Assembly: GCA_046291925.1 (NCBI GenBank)
Contig: JBKBRY010000012.1
Span: 1 to 64,000, forward strand
Source of the DNA: SKYB61 sp046291925
GTDB taxonomy: Bacteria; Spirochaetota; Leptospiria; Leptospirales; Leptonemataceae
Reading direction: 5' to 3'
Length of the DNA stretch: 64,000 nt
Below, piece by piece: positions 28,755 to 37,822 of the stretch. The notes beneath the pieces were generated by a model that was not told the origin of the DNA, made no database searches, and saw nothing but the letters and a program-made list of their open reading frames with translations. Every line of letters begins with the position of its first letter. Within the stretch, counting starts at the first letter, position 1. The translations under genes and the position numbers were made by a program.

Positions 28755-29744
28755 TTAGCTAAATTTTATATTAAAACAAGCCCCTCTTTCTGGCCCAAGA
28801 ATTTCACTATAATAGATATCTCCTTTTATTTTATTCAAAATTCGTTTGGTAATATAAAGTCCCAAACCGCTTCCTTCTGATTTTTTAGTACTAACGTAAG
28901 GCATAAACAACTTTTTTTGAATTTCTTTTGGAATTCCTCCTCCATTATCTGATATTTTTATGATTTTTTTATCAGGGTAAATTTCTATAGAGATTTTTCC
29001 TTGAAAATCCTTTTTTCTTTTTTGAATTTCTAATAGGGCATCTTTAGAATTGTTTATAAGATTTATAATACATTGTTTAAATAAGTTTGGATTTCCGAAA
29101 ATTATAAAATCTTCTTTACTTACATTTATAGAAATTTGGTTTTGCTCCAATGGATATTTTAAAATTTGAATTACTTTTAGGATTTCTTCTCGGATAGAAA
29201 AAGATATGTTCTCTTCGGAGTCTTTATAAAAATCGCGAAAATTTTGCAAGGTTTGGTTTAAAAAATTGACTTGTTCCAAAATATCATTTGCCAAAGAGAC
29301 AAGTTGGTCTTTGTGAGTTTCTACATCATTGTATATTTCTTTTAAATAAAATGCCATCAATTGAATGGACTGTAAAGGTTGTTTCCATTGATGAGCAATG
29401 GCTGCAAGGCTTTCTCCAATAGCAGCGAATCGAGATTGATGGAGTAAAAATTCTTCTTGTTCTTTTTTTTCTAACTCAACTTTTTTTTTATCTGTTATGT
29501 CTTGTAACAAAACCAAAAAGTCTACTTGTTCATAGTTTTCTAAATCTTGGAAGGGTATAACCATAAGAAAAAAATATTTATTATTATTTTTAAGTTTTAC
29601 TTCGTAAGAATTTTTCTTTAGCTGAAATATATTTTGAGTGTTGAATCCAAATGGAAATTCAAAATTTTCTAAGAAATTCCTTTGCAGTGCTTTTTCTTCC
29701 AATGGCTTTAATAATTGGATCAACTTTTGGTTGTATTCAATCAA
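28755..29744 (-). CDS. Histidine kinase, 3' part of a frameshifted PAS-kinase gene
   Basis: This frame encodes a PAS domain plus kinase core. The H-box is AIAHQWKQPLQSIQ with the phospho-accepting His, the N-box NLINNSKDALLE, then ISDNGGGIPKEI and KKSEGSGLGLYITKRIL, a full HATPase set. The nominal TTG start (29744) lies in the middle of a PAS domain and has no Shine-Dalgarno. The frame is open back to 29852, and the residues before the TTG (LEKQIQERVKILKKYQLL, then LFEQNFLGIGILQNNHL) complete the PAS domain and its linker. I conclude that it continues the upstream PAS frame after a one-base shift. The kinase part itself looks intact. Confidence 0.85.
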   Translation of the reverse strand: MIEYNQKLIQLLKPLEEKALQRNFLENFEFPFGFNTQNIFQLKKNSYEVKLKNNNKYFFLMVIPFQDLENYEQVDFLVLLQDITDKKKVELEKKEQEEFLLHQSRFAAIGESLAAIAHQWKQPLQSIQLMAFYLKEIYNDVETHKDQLVSLANDILEQVNFLNQTLQNFRDFYKDSEENISFSIREEILKVIQILKYPLEQNQISINVSKEDFIIFGNPNLFKQCIINLINNSKDALLEIQKRKKDFQGKISIEIYPDKKIIKISDNGGGIPKEIQKKLFMPYVSTKKSEGSGLGLYITKRILNKIKGDIYYSEILGPERGACFNIKFS

Positions 29745-29784
29745 ATGATTGTTTTGAAGGATCCCAATTCCTAAAAAGTTTTGT

Positions 29785-30645
29785 TCAAATAAAAGTTGGT
29801 ATTTTTTTAGTATTTTTACTCTTTCCTGAATTTGCTTTTCTAAGTAAGTTCTCTAAATTTACATGCAATCGCTTTAAATTTTCTTGAGTTTGGATTTTTT
29901 CACTTATATCATGAACAATAGAAAATAACAAAGTTTTTCCAGACAACAAAGGAATTGGTGAGGAATAAACTTCTACATCTTTTATGGTAGAATCTGCTAA
30001 TTTGTGTTTAAACAAAAAAAAGTTTTGTTTTTTTGATTTCACTTGTTGAATTTTGAAATAGATTTCTTCGCTTGACAAAGTGTTGAGATCTTGTATAAAC
30101 ATTTTCTGAAATTCTTCTTTTGTGTAGCCATAAAATTTACAAGCGGATTCATTGGCATTTAGAATTTTTCCGTCTGCGGAATCAATAACAAGCATTACTG
30201 CTGAATGTTTTTCAAACAAATTATAATAAAGTTCTAATTTATATTCCAAATCTCTTTCGTATAAGTATTCTTTTGTAATATCTACCAAAAATCCATAATA
30301 GGAATTGGGAATACCATTTGTGTAGGTACATATTGTGTAGTCTTGCACCCAAATTTCTTCTTTATTTTTTTTTAAAATTCGATAGGGTTTATGCTTCCAT
30401 CTTTTGAGTTGATTTTGGTAAGAATTTTGGTATACTTCTTCTTGAACTCTTGGTAAATCATCGGGATGAACAATATCCTTATAGACAATTTTGCTTTCTA
30501 TCCATTCTTCTTGTGAATACCCCGTTAGCTCTTCTACACTTTTTGTTACGAAAGCAACTTTCCAATCTACGGTAGGCAGCCAATGAAAGACAACAATGGG
30601 TCCTTCAAAAAACAATTCTTCGATTAGTTCCCAATTTTGATTCAT
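29785..30645 (-). CDS. PAS-PAS sensor, 5' part of the frameshifted kinase gene
   Basis: A 286-residue frame with two PAS domains: residues about 8-130 (FVTKSVEELTGYSQEEWIE, HPDDLPRVQEEVY, YYGFLVDITKEY) and about 135-255 (ANESACKFYGYTKEEF, FSIVHDISEKIQ). After the linker RLHVNLENL the sequence turns into an unrelated Lys/Ser tail and stops. Removing one base near 29842-29850 would read on into LEKQIQERVK and the third PAS and kinase domains, giving a single protein of about 625 residues. It begins 1 base after the aldehyde dehydrogenase stop, so the two are co-transcribed. Confidence 0.85.
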   Translation of the reverse strand: MNQNWELIEELFFEGPIVVFHWLPTVDWKVAFVTKSVEELTGYSQEEWIESKIVYKDIVHPDDLPRVQEEVYQNSYQNQLKRWKHKPYRILKKNKEEIWVQDYTICTYTNGIPNSYYGFLVDITKEYLYERDLEYKLELYYNLFEKHSAVMLVIDSADGKILNANESACKFYGYTKEEFQKMFIQDLNTLSSEEIYFKIQQVKSKKQNFFLFKHKLADSTIKDVEVYSSPIPLLSGKTLLFSIVHDISEKIQTQENLKRLHVNLENLLRKANSGKSKNTKKIPTFI

Positions 30646-30646
30646 A

Positions 30647-32038
30647 TTAAAATATTCTAATTGTTTTTATATTAGTAAATTCACGTAGTCCTTCTTTAGA
30701 TAGTTCTCTACCATGTCCAGAATTTTTAACACCACCAAATGGCAAAGAAGGATCTGATTTGACTAAAGAATTTACGAACACATTTCCTGCAACAATTTCG
30801 GGTATGATTTTTTTTGCCAAATTTAAATCTTCTGTCCATAAGGAAGCACCCAAGCCAAAAGGGGTATCATTTGCTAAATCGATTGCTTTTTGCAGGTTGG
30901 GGACTCTGTAAATACTTGCCACTGGTCCAAAAGCTTCTTCGAAATACAATTTCATTGTAGGATTCAAATTTTCTAAAATAGTTACTTCGTAAAAATAACC
31001 TTTTGGAATTTTTGCTTTTTTACCACCTAAAAGAACTTTAGCATTTTTTTGTATCGCGTCTTGTACTAATAAATCTAAATTTTCTAACAAATCTTTTCTT
31101 GCGATGGGTCCCATTCTTGTGGTTTCTTTTAGAGGTTCTCCCAGAGAATGGGCATAGAGTTTCATTTCTTCTAAATAAATTTCCATAAAAGAATTATAAA
31201 TAGAATCTAGTATTATGAATCGCTTTGCTGCAATACAACTTTGTCCAGAATTTTGGCATCTGGCTAAAGCTGCTGTTTTCGCAGCATTCTCTATATTAGC
31301 TGAATCTAAGACAATAAAAGCATCGGAACCTCCCAATTCCATTACAGTTTTTTTTAGATATTTTCCAGCAATTTGTGCAACCAATTTACCTGTAGAGACA
31401 CTTCCCGTTACAGAAACTCCTTGTATTTCTGGGCTTGACAAAATGATTTCAGTAATTTCTTGGGTTCTTTCTTTTTCGATGAGAATTCCATCAAAAATAC
31501 CTTCTAAACCCGCTTCATAAAAAATTTTTTTTATAGTCAAAGCACACTGAGATACATTAGGAGAATGCTTTAATAATAAACAATTCCCAGCCATCATAGC
31601 AGGGATAGAACATCGAAACACTTGCCAAAAAGGAAAGTTCCAAGGCATAATGGCATAAACAATTCCTAAAGGTTCGTATTCTATCCAAGCTTCTTTATGA
31701 GAATTCGTCCAATGAGTTCTATCTTCTGGTCTTAAAAATTCTTCTGATTTTTTATAGTAATAATCACACAATAAAGCACATTTTTCGATTTCTGCTTTTG
31801 CTTCGGTAATGGGTTTTCCCATTTCCAAAGTGATGATTTTAGCATATTCTTCTTTATTTTGTCTTAAAAGAGTTGAAATTTTCGGCAATACTTGAATTCT
31901 TTGAGAGATTTTTGTTTTTTTCCATTTGGGAAAATTTTGACTCAGTTTTTCTATGGTATCCATTACATCCTTATTGGAATGGGCATTGAATTCAAAAATG
32001 ATTTCTTCTGTAGCAGGATTGATGCTATATAGTTTCAT
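30647..32038 (-). CDS. NAD(P)-dependent aldehyde dehydrogenase, succinate-semialdehyde type
   Basis: A 463-residue soluble enzyme oxidising an aldehyde to its acid. It has the cofactor motif IMPWNFPFW, GVSVTGSVSTGK, the general-base Glu in VMELGGSD, the catalytic Cys in QNSGQSC and the closing EAFGPVAS and LPFGGVKNSGHGRE. The short length and absence of an N-terminal extension fit the compact GabD/YneI-like succinate-semialdehyde dehydrogenases. The substrate is inferred. It is the first gene of the minus-strand operon with the PAS kinase; the 152-bp gap upstream is a divergent promoter region. Confidence 0.9.
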   Translation of the reverse strand: MKLYSINPATEEIIFEFNAHSNKDVMDTIEKLSQNFPKWKKTKISQRIQVLPKISTLLRQNKEEYAKIITLEMGKPITEAKAEIEKCALLCDYYYKKSEEFLRPEDRTHWTNSHKEAWIEYEPLGIVYAIMPWNFPFWQVFRCSIPAMMAGNCLLLKHSPNVSQCALTIKKIFYEAGLEGIFDGILIEKERTQEITEIILSSPEIQGVSVTGSVSTGKLVAQIAGKYLKKTVMELGGSDAFIVLDSANIENAAKTAALARCQNSGQSCIAAKRFIILDSIYNSFMEIYLEEMKLYAHSLGEPLKETTRMGPIARKDLLENLDLLVQDAIQKNAKVLLGGKKAKIPKGYFYEVTILENLNPTMKLYFEEAFGPVASIYRVPNLQKAIDLANDTPFGLGASLWTEDLNLAKKIIPEIVAGNVFVNSLVKSDPSLPFGGVKNSGHGRELSKEGLREFTNIKTIRIF

Positions 32039-32190
32039 ACATTCAAAAAAAATTATAAAACTTTCCCATCAATTAGAATTAGACTAAATTTTTTTAAAGA
32101 ATTTTATATTTTTTTTAAAACGAAAAAAGATTGCTTGTTCTATGAATTGTTTTATGTTGCCATAAAAATTTTAAATTAAAGGAGAAAAAT

Positions 32191-32661
32191 ATGAAGATAG
32201 AAAAAATAAAACTTTTCTTTGGTTTTGTTTTAGGGATGATAGCTGTTGGGCACGTATATTCTGCCCCATACGGTATGGCAGGTTGTGGTTTGGGTTCTTT
32301 AATTATTAAGCAAAATAATTTCTTACAAATTTTTGCAGCAACAACCAATGGGACATCAGGTAATCAAACATTTGGGATTACTACAGGAACTTCCAATTGT
32401 ACACCTGATTCCAAAGCCTACCAAGAAAAACAACAAGAGATCTTTGTAACTGTAAATTTTGAAAGTTTAGAAAACGAGTTGGCTTCTGGAACAGGGGAAA
32501 AAGTTTTTGCTTTAGCCCAAATGCTCAATTGTGATGTAAATACTTTTTCTAAGATTGCAAGAGAAAATTATAAAGATCTATTTACCAAAAATACAACTCC
32601 TTCCGAGTTGTTATCAAAAATTAAATCTTATACTTCTAAATCTTGTGTAAAAGAAATATAA
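32191..32661 (+). CDS. DUF3015 exported protein
   Basis: A 156-residue protein with a signal peptide cleaved near VYSAPYG. The mature start APYGMAGCGLGSLII, followed by Gln/Ile strands, a TSGNQTFGITTGTSNC segment and a C-terminal helical half with ENELASGTGEKVFALAQML, is the full pattern of DUF3015. The role of the family is unknown; members are periplasmic and often adjacent to DUF4105 genes, as here (4-base gap). Three Cys (in AGCG, SNC, LNC) plus a terminal one could form disulfides. A clear AAAGGAG lies 7 bases before the ATG. Confidence 0.88.
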   Translation: MKIEKIKLFFGFVLGMIAVGHVYSAPYGMAGCGLGSLIIKQNNFLQIFAATTNGTSGNQTFGITTGTSNCTPDSKAYQEKQQEIFVTVNFESLENELASGTGEKVFALAQMLNCDVNTFSKIARENYKDLFTKNTTPSELLSKIKSYTSKSCVKEI

Positions 32662-32665
32662 ATTA

Positions 32666-34675
32666 ATGAAGTTCCAGATAGGGATTGTTTTCTTTTTTGC
32701 AATTCCAATCTGGACTCTTGAATTCACTAGATACCAATTCAAAATACCAGAAGAAAAAAAACCTTTTTTAGAGTCATTGTTGCTCCTTTTGGATAAGAAG
32801 GAATATTATAATCATCCTAAATGGTTGAAATTAATCCATTACGAAATTACAATAAGTGGATGGGAGAGCCAAGTAGATTCTTTGGATTTTTTTTTATCTC
32901 GATTCGATCCAAAAAAAAATTTCCCAGAAGGCAAAAAAAATCCACGAATTGAATGGTTGGCAACCATAGAATCATTTTTTATAGAAGAAACATGGTTTAA
33001 TAATAAAGAACTTCATCCTATTTGTGCTTTTCCAGCAAGAAGAAAATTCATAGAAGAAATTTTAAAAACATTTTCTATTGATTTAGAAAAAGAACTCCCC
33101 CCCGTAGACTGTAAAAATTATCAACTTTTTTTTAATGAGTTCAAAGCAAAATCTTTATCTTTAGTTTTTGCAAGTTATTATTTGGGTGCTCCCGCATCTA
33201 TATTTGGGCATACTTTTATAAAGATCAATTCTTACGAAAGAGATGAAATTTTAGACTATTCCATAAATTATGCTGCAAATCCAGAAGATTTAGATCCCTT
33301 TCGTTATGCAATTTATGGTTTGTTTGGTGGCTATTATGGTTATTATTCTGTAATGCCATATTATATAAAAATCAAAGAATACAATGACATAGAAAGTCGA
33401 GATTTATGGGAATATGAATTGGATTTAAAAGAAGATCAAATAGATTGGATTTTAAAACATAACTGGGAACTTGCAAATTTTAGTTATTCTGATTATTTTT
33501 TTGCTACGGAAAATTGTTCTTATAAACTTTTGGTTTTACTGCAAGTTGGTTTGGAAAATATAAACTATATAGAAGATTTAAAAGGTTTTGTCATCCCATC
33601 TGAGACAGTAAAAAAAATTAAAGAACAGAATTTAATAAAAAAAAGAATTTATCGCCCTTCTATTAAAAGTCAAATCCTTCAAAGATACAGCTTAATGAAC
33701 GAATACGAAAAAAAATATTTTGAATTGATTCTACAAAAGCATCTTTTGCCTATGGAAATTCAGAAAAAGAATTTTAATTTTTTATTTGTTTATGATACTT
33801 CGTTATTGTATTTTAAATACAAAAAAATTCAATCCAAACTAGATTCAAAGGAGGAAGAATTTTATGAACAACTGCTATTAGAAAGGACTCAATATCCTAT
33901 AGACGAACATATGTATAAATTCCATAGTCCTTCTGGACCCCCAGAAGAAAGTCATGAGCCTTCTCAAATTCGAATTGAGTATGGAACAATACAAAAATTG
34001 AATTCCACTTCTTTTTTAATCGATTTGAATTGGCGTTATCTTTATCATGATTTTTTTAATAGGGAATGGGGATTGCCTAAGAATAGTGAATTGGAAAATT
34101 TTTATTTCAACTTTCGTTATGAATCTAAAGAAAAAAAAATTTATTTAGAACAATTCAAACTTATGAATCTTTATTCTCTAAATCCTATAAATTTTCTTTT
34201 TTTTCTTTTTTCTTATCATGTGGAAATAGGATATAAAAACCTCTACCAAGAAGCAAAACCATTCAGTCTTATCAATTTTTTACTCTATAGAAATATTTTT
34301 GACGAAGTACAATCTTTTTATTTGATTACTTTTAAAAAAGAACCGTATTTTATAAAGGATTTAAAAATTTATTCAATGAGTTATTGGATTAGCACTGGCG
34401 GTTTAACTTTTGAACTGAAAAATTTAAATTTTAGTGTTTTGGGTGGTATGGAGATTAATCAAAAGAATTTTTCTCCTATTTTAGAAAATTTATATTTATA
34501 CAAGTACAAAGGAGTTCACCTTGTAATAAAATTAATCTATAATGCTAAAGAAGAGCAATTTTTCAATAGTATGGGAGTGGGTTATAATGAATTTAAAAAT
34601 TTTGAGATTCGCCTTTTATATGAGTTTCAGAAATTTACTCAAATTTATAAATTTAGTATTTCTTATTTATTTTAG
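32666..34675 (+). CDS. DUF4105 envelope protein with C-terminal barrel-like half
   Basis: A 669-residue exported protein with a signal peptide (hydrophobic 5-18). Residues about 160-330 are the DUF4105 core, with LVFASYYLGAPASIFGHTFI, the aromatic run FGGYYGYYSVMPYY, and the invariant ATENCSYKLL. These His and Cys residues resemble the NlpC/P60-like catalytic pair proposed for the family, also named Lnb-like. The last 250 residues alternate as strands and end KFSISYLF with a terminal Phe, suggesting an outer-membrane barrel. It lies between DUF3015 and a hydrolase gene it overlaps, implying one unit. Confidence 0.82.
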   Translation: MKFQIGIVFFFAIPIWTLEFTRYQFKIPEEKKPFLESLLLLLDKKEYYNHPKWLKLIHYEITISGWESQVDSLDFFLSRFDPKKNFPEGKKNPRIEWLATIESFFIEETWFNNKELHPICAFPARRKFIEEILKTFSIDLEKELPPVDCKNYQLFFNEFKAKSLSLVFASYYLGAPASIFGHTFIKINSYERDEILDYSINYAANPEDLDPFRYAIYGLFGGYYGYYSVMPYYIKIKEYNDIESRDLWEYELDLKEDQIDWILKHNWELANFSYSDYFFATENCSYKLLVLLQVGLENINYIEDLKGFVIPSETVKKIKEQNLIKKRIYRPSIKSQILQRYSLMNEYEKKYFELILQKHLLPMEIQKKNFNFLFVYDTSLLYFKYKKIQSKLDSKEEEFYEQLLLERTQYPIDEHMYKFHSPSGPPEESHEPSQIRIEYGTIQKLNSTSFLIDLNWRYLYHDFFNREWGLPKNSELENFYFNFRYESKEKKIYLEQFKLMNLYSLNPINFLFFLFSYHVEIGYKNLYQEAKPFSLINFLLYRNIFDEVQSFYLITFKKEPYFIKDLKIYSMSYWISTGGLTFELKNLNFSVLGGMEINQKNFSPILENLYLYKYKGVHLVIKLIYNAKEEQFFNSMGVGYNEFKNFEIRLLYEFQKFTQIYKFSISYLF

Positions 34676-35516
34676 CAATTGTTTCAATTTGTTTTATCAT
34701 CCTTCGAAAGTTGACTATTATTCTCCTAAAAAAGTCAAGATTTCTTACGAAGATATTTATTTTAAAACGCAAGACGGGATCCTCCTAAATGCATATTATA
34801 TTCCAGTAAGCAATAAAACAAAAGAAAGGAAAAATCTATTGATTGTATACTTTCATGGAAATGCTCAGAATATTTCTGCTCACTATCTAAGTGTCTACTG
34901 GTTAACAAAATTTGGCTACGATCTTCTTGTATGGGATTATCGGGGTTTTGGAAATTCCGAAGGAGAAGTTCATCACAAAAAAAATTTCGAAGATATGCAA
35001 GAAATGATAGAGTTTTCTATAAGTTTTAAAAAAGAGAATAAAATAATTTTATGGGGGCAAAGTTTGGGAGGAGCTTTATTGATTACAAGTTTTGCAAATT
35101 CTAAATTTAAAGAACATTCAGATATTCTTATGCTTATAATCGATGGAACTTTTGATCAATATTCAAAAATTATTGATTATCATTCTGATTTATTTTGTTT
35201 AATCCCTTTTCGCGTATTTGTAAAAAATCTATACCAAGATTCCTATTCACCAATCCATTATATTGATCAAATCCATAAACCAATAATTTTTATTTATGGA
35301 AGCCAAGATTTTATTGTTCCATGGGAGATGGGGTATAATTTATTTCTTAAAGCAAACACTCCAAAAGTCTTTTTACTAGTCGATAGGGGAGGGCATTCCA
35401 ATTGGACTCATTTTGGAACTTCGCCTACTTCAAAAAAAATTTTAGAAATTTTAACTTTTATAGAATCTTATTCAAAGAATACAAAAGAATTTATAACCTT
35501 ACCTTTTATTGAATAA
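34587..35516 (+). CDS. Alpha/beta hydrolase lipoprotein (ABHD13/BEM46-like)
   Basis: A 309-residue predicted serine hydrolase. I take the ATG at 34587, which has GGGAG 9 bases upstream; ATG 34620 is an alternative. The signal ends LVFLIYFSNC, a plausible lipobox. The fold motifs are VYFHGNAQN (oxyanion), DYRGFGNSEGE, the nucleophile elbow WGQSLGG with the catalytic Ser, the acid in YGSQDFIVP and the His in RGGHSNW. Substrate is unknown; the family includes acyl-protein and lipid hydrolases. It overlaps the DUF4105 gene by 89 bases. Confidence 0.85.
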   Translation: MNLKILRFAFYMSFRNLLKFINLVFLIYFSNCFNLFYHPSKVDYYSPKKVKISYEDIYFKTQDGILLNAYYIPVSNKTKERKNLLIVYFHGNAQNISAHYLSVYWLTKFGYDLLVWDYRGFGNSEGEVHHKKNFEDMQEMIEFSISFKKENKIILWGQSLGGALLITSFANSKFKEHSDILMLIIDGTFDQYSKIIDYHSDLFCLIPFRVFVKNLYQDSYSPIHYIDQIHKPIIFIYGSQDFIVPWEMGYNLFLKANTPKVFLLVDRGGHSNWTHFGTSPTSKKILEILTFIESYSKNTKEFITLPFIE

Positions 35517-35961
35517 TTTTTTGACTCATTTTTGTTCCCTCCAAAAAATAGTAGACGGCTTTTTCGGAATCTATAGTTTCTATAAAAAAATCAGCAATAC
35601 TAAAAAAATCCTTAGAAACAATGGTTATATTTTTAAAGATTCGGTTTCCCTTTTCTAAATAAAAAATATGTGAAAAATGGTTATTCAAAATAAAAATTTC
35701 ATAGAAACCTTCTTCTAAAACTAAAACTACAAACTCTCCTGTACTAAGAGAAAACTCTTTTAATAAATTCTTTTTTTTATCTTTAAAATGCTTTTCGTAC
35801 TTCCAAATTTGGATATCCACTTTATAAAGAGAAAGGGTAGGATTAAAACTTCTCAATACATATAGCAATCCAAAATTTTTTTCTGGTTTTAGGAGCTTTT
35901 CGAATTTTTGGGAAGATAAACAAGAAAATACAAAAAATAAAAGAATCCATTGAATATTCAT
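35506..35961 (-). CDS. Hypothetical lipoprotein
   Basis: A 151-residue protein with signal MNIQWILLFFVFSCLSSQ and Cys14 as the likely lipidated residue. The rest is beta-rich (FVVLVLEEGFYEIFILN) and could be a small Ig-like or DUF2846-like sandwich, but I cannot name a family. It overlaps the convergent hydrolase gene by 11 bases and lies 24 bases after the TPR membrane protein gene on its own strand. Confidence 0.65.
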   Translation of the reverse strand: MNIQWILLFFVFSCLSSQKFEKLLKPEKNFGLLYVLRSFNPTLSLYKVDIQIWKYEKHFKDKKKNLLKEFSLSTGEFVVLVLEEGFYEIFILNNHFSHIFYLEKGNRIFKNITIVSKDFFSIADFFIETIDSEKAVYYFLEGTKMSQKIIQ

Positions 35962-35985
35962 ACCCTAAACTCTTTTTAAAAATCG

Positions 35986-36906
35986 TTAAAATTTGATTCG
36001 AAATTCAATCCCAGAAGTTTTTTCAATAAAATCCGTATTAAAGTAAAGATTTCTTAATTGTTGGTAAAAAATTCTAATTTTATAATTATTGTATCGTATT
36101 GCACTTGTATATGATCCTGTTATATTTGCTAAATAAATTCCAATTCCTACCAATAGAAAGGCACTAGAAACAATATGTGGTTTTTGAGACTCTTTCTCTA
36201 AAGAGTACATATACAAACCACCACCTAAAAAAATCACATTCCAAAAAAAAGAAAAGATTCCATCCATATAATGGTTTGTATAAAAATAACCAGCGCCGGG
36301 CAAAATTCCTGAAAGAATCCCTGCAAGGATGGGCTTTTTCAATGTAAAATTCTTATCAAAATCTTCGATTTCTTGTAGGATTTCTTTTGTTATGGTTTTT
36401 ACTTCTTCTGTTGTAGATTCTTTGTAAAGATTTTGATAATATATTTTTGCCAAATTGTGGTTTTCCTCGAAATAGATACTACCAAAAACCAACTTTGCAT
36501 ATTCCTTTTTTGTAGGTTCTATATGGGAATTTTGTATTTTATATATTTTCGAGAAAGCTATAGGATAGTATCCGAATCGAAAACTTCCGTATAAAGAAAT
36601 GTAGTTATAAAGAAAATCCTCTGAATTTAGTTCTATCAGTTCTTTGAGATGTGCTTCTTGAATTTTATAGTTTTTTTCTTTTAAACGTATATAATTTAAA
36701 AGCAATTTCGAATACAGTTCGGATTCAAAATCGAGAGTTTGTTTTGCTATTTCGTAAAAAATAATGGATTGATCATATTGTCTTTTTTGGTAATACATAT
36801 CTCCTATTGTAAGAATTTCATCTTTAAATTTTTTTGGTAAAGATTCCGAAAAAGAAATTTTAGGAAGTAGCATGAATAAAATCAACAAAAATATAATGAA
36901 ATTCAT
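35986..36906 (-). CDS. TPR-containing membrane protein
   Basis: A 306-residue protein with a signal peptide ending near ISFSES. Residues about 30-190 are helical pairs resembling TPRs (GDMYYQKRQYDQSIIFYEIA). Residues about 190-275 contain the segment LSGILPGAGYFYTNHYMDG, the PGxGqxY...G motif found in DUF5683-like and TM2-like membrane proteins, then two or three membrane helices. It ends in a short strand region with a terminal Phe. Such proteins are often encoded near YidD or outer-membrane assembly genes; its job is unknown. It overlaps the upstream gene by 4 bases. Confidence 0.7.
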   Translation of the reverse strand: MNFIIFLLILFMLLPKISFSESLPKKFKDEILTIGDMYYQKRQYDQSIIFYEIAKQTLDFESELYSKLLLNYIRLKEKNYKIQEAHLKELIELNSEDFLYNYISLYGSFRFGYYPIAFSKIYKIQNSHIEPTKKEYAKLVFGSIYFEENHNLAKIYYQNLYKESTTEEVKTITKEILQEIEDFDKNFTLKKPILAGILSGILPGAGYFYTNHYMDGIFSFFWNVIFLGGGLYMYSLEKESQKPHIVSSAFLLVGIGIYLANITGSYTSAIRYNNYKIRIFYQQLRNLYFNTDFIEKTSGIEFRIKF

Positions 36907-37769
36907 AACTCTTGAAACACTTTTCCCATTAACTCTTTCATATTTTTGATTATCATAGGTTCAGAGATTTTTTCTATGATAGTATCTAAATCTTTATCAG
37001 AATAAAGATAAAATTTGAGTTCTATAGGTTTAGATTCTAAGTCCTCAGGTATAGCAATTTCGAGGTTTTTTAATTTTATTAAAGATTCAATTCTCTTTTT
37101 TAAAAAATAAGATTCTTTTTTTCTTTGGTAATATTTAGGATACCTTAGGTTTTTAACATTTTCTCTAAGGATTTCTTGAGTTTCTATAGTAATTTCGTTT
37201 TTTTCTTTTTTTTCTAAAACATATTCATAATTTTTTTTCGAAACATAAATTTGTTGATCGTATTTTAAATCGTATAAATCCATGATAATTTCCTTTAGAA
37301 GATTTCTTTTTATGGGAATGATTTCTAAAATCTTAAGCCATAAAGTTTGGATCTCTGTGTCCAATCTGTCCCATAATCGGATAATTTGTATAGAGAACTC
37401 GTACATTTCATAGAGGAGTTCTGAATTTTTGCGAAAGGACTTCCATTCTTCCCAATCACTTCTTGTTTTGTAGTTGTCTTTCCAATTTTTTGTAAGAAAA
37501 AAACCAGTAGGTTCTATTTCTTTTAAAAAAAAATCCCACCACTTTGCAATTTTAATAAGATTCAGATTATAAAATAATTTTATAAAATTCCAAAACTCTT
37601 CTTTAGCAAAATCTTCTTTATCTACAAAAACACTGAATTTGGATTTACTATCTCCAAATAAGAGGAATTCTTGGTTCAAAATTACATCAGGGAAGAATGG
37701 TCCTATGGGCTTTAGAGGTAAAAAATAATCTTTTTTAAAGTCTGTAACTTTTTTTTCTTTGATTTCCAT
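36903..37769 (-). CDS. Hypothetical cytosolic protein
   Basis: A 288-residue protein I do not recognise. It lacks a signal peptide or membrane helix. The N-terminal third has FLPLKPIGPFFPDVILN and several aromatic residues; the middle is helical and Trp-rich (NLIKIAKWWDFFLKEIEP, WKDNYKTRSDWEEWKSF); the C-terminus is Lys/Glu-rich. It is the first gene of a minus-strand trio, overlapping the TPR gene by ATGA-type coupling, and a 53-bp gap separates it from a divergent SDR gene. Confidence 0.6.
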   Translation of the reverse strand: MEIKEKKVTDFKKDYFLPLKPIGPFFPDVILNQEFLLFGDSKSKFSVFVDKEDFAKEEFWNFIKLFYNLNLIKIAKWWDFFLKEIEPTGFFLTKNWKDNYKTRSDWEEWKSFRKNSELLYEMYEFSIQIIRLWDRLDTEIQTLWLKILEIIPIKRNLLKEIIMDLYDLKYDQQIYVSKKNYEYVLEKKEKNEITIETQEILRENVKNLRYPKYYQRKKESYFLKKRIESLIKLKNLEIAIPEDLESKPIELKFYLYSDKDLDTIIEKISEPMIIKNMKELMGKVFQEL

Positions 37770-37822
37770 AAATTCCTTTTTTTATGTTTTCGATGTAAAC
37801 ATAGAAGAAAAGTCGAGAATCC

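Noticed and set aside
29744..29746. Independent start of the histidine kinase at the TTG at 29744
   Set aside because: It falls in the middle of a PAS domain and lacks a ribosome site; the frame and domain continue upstream to the frameshift.
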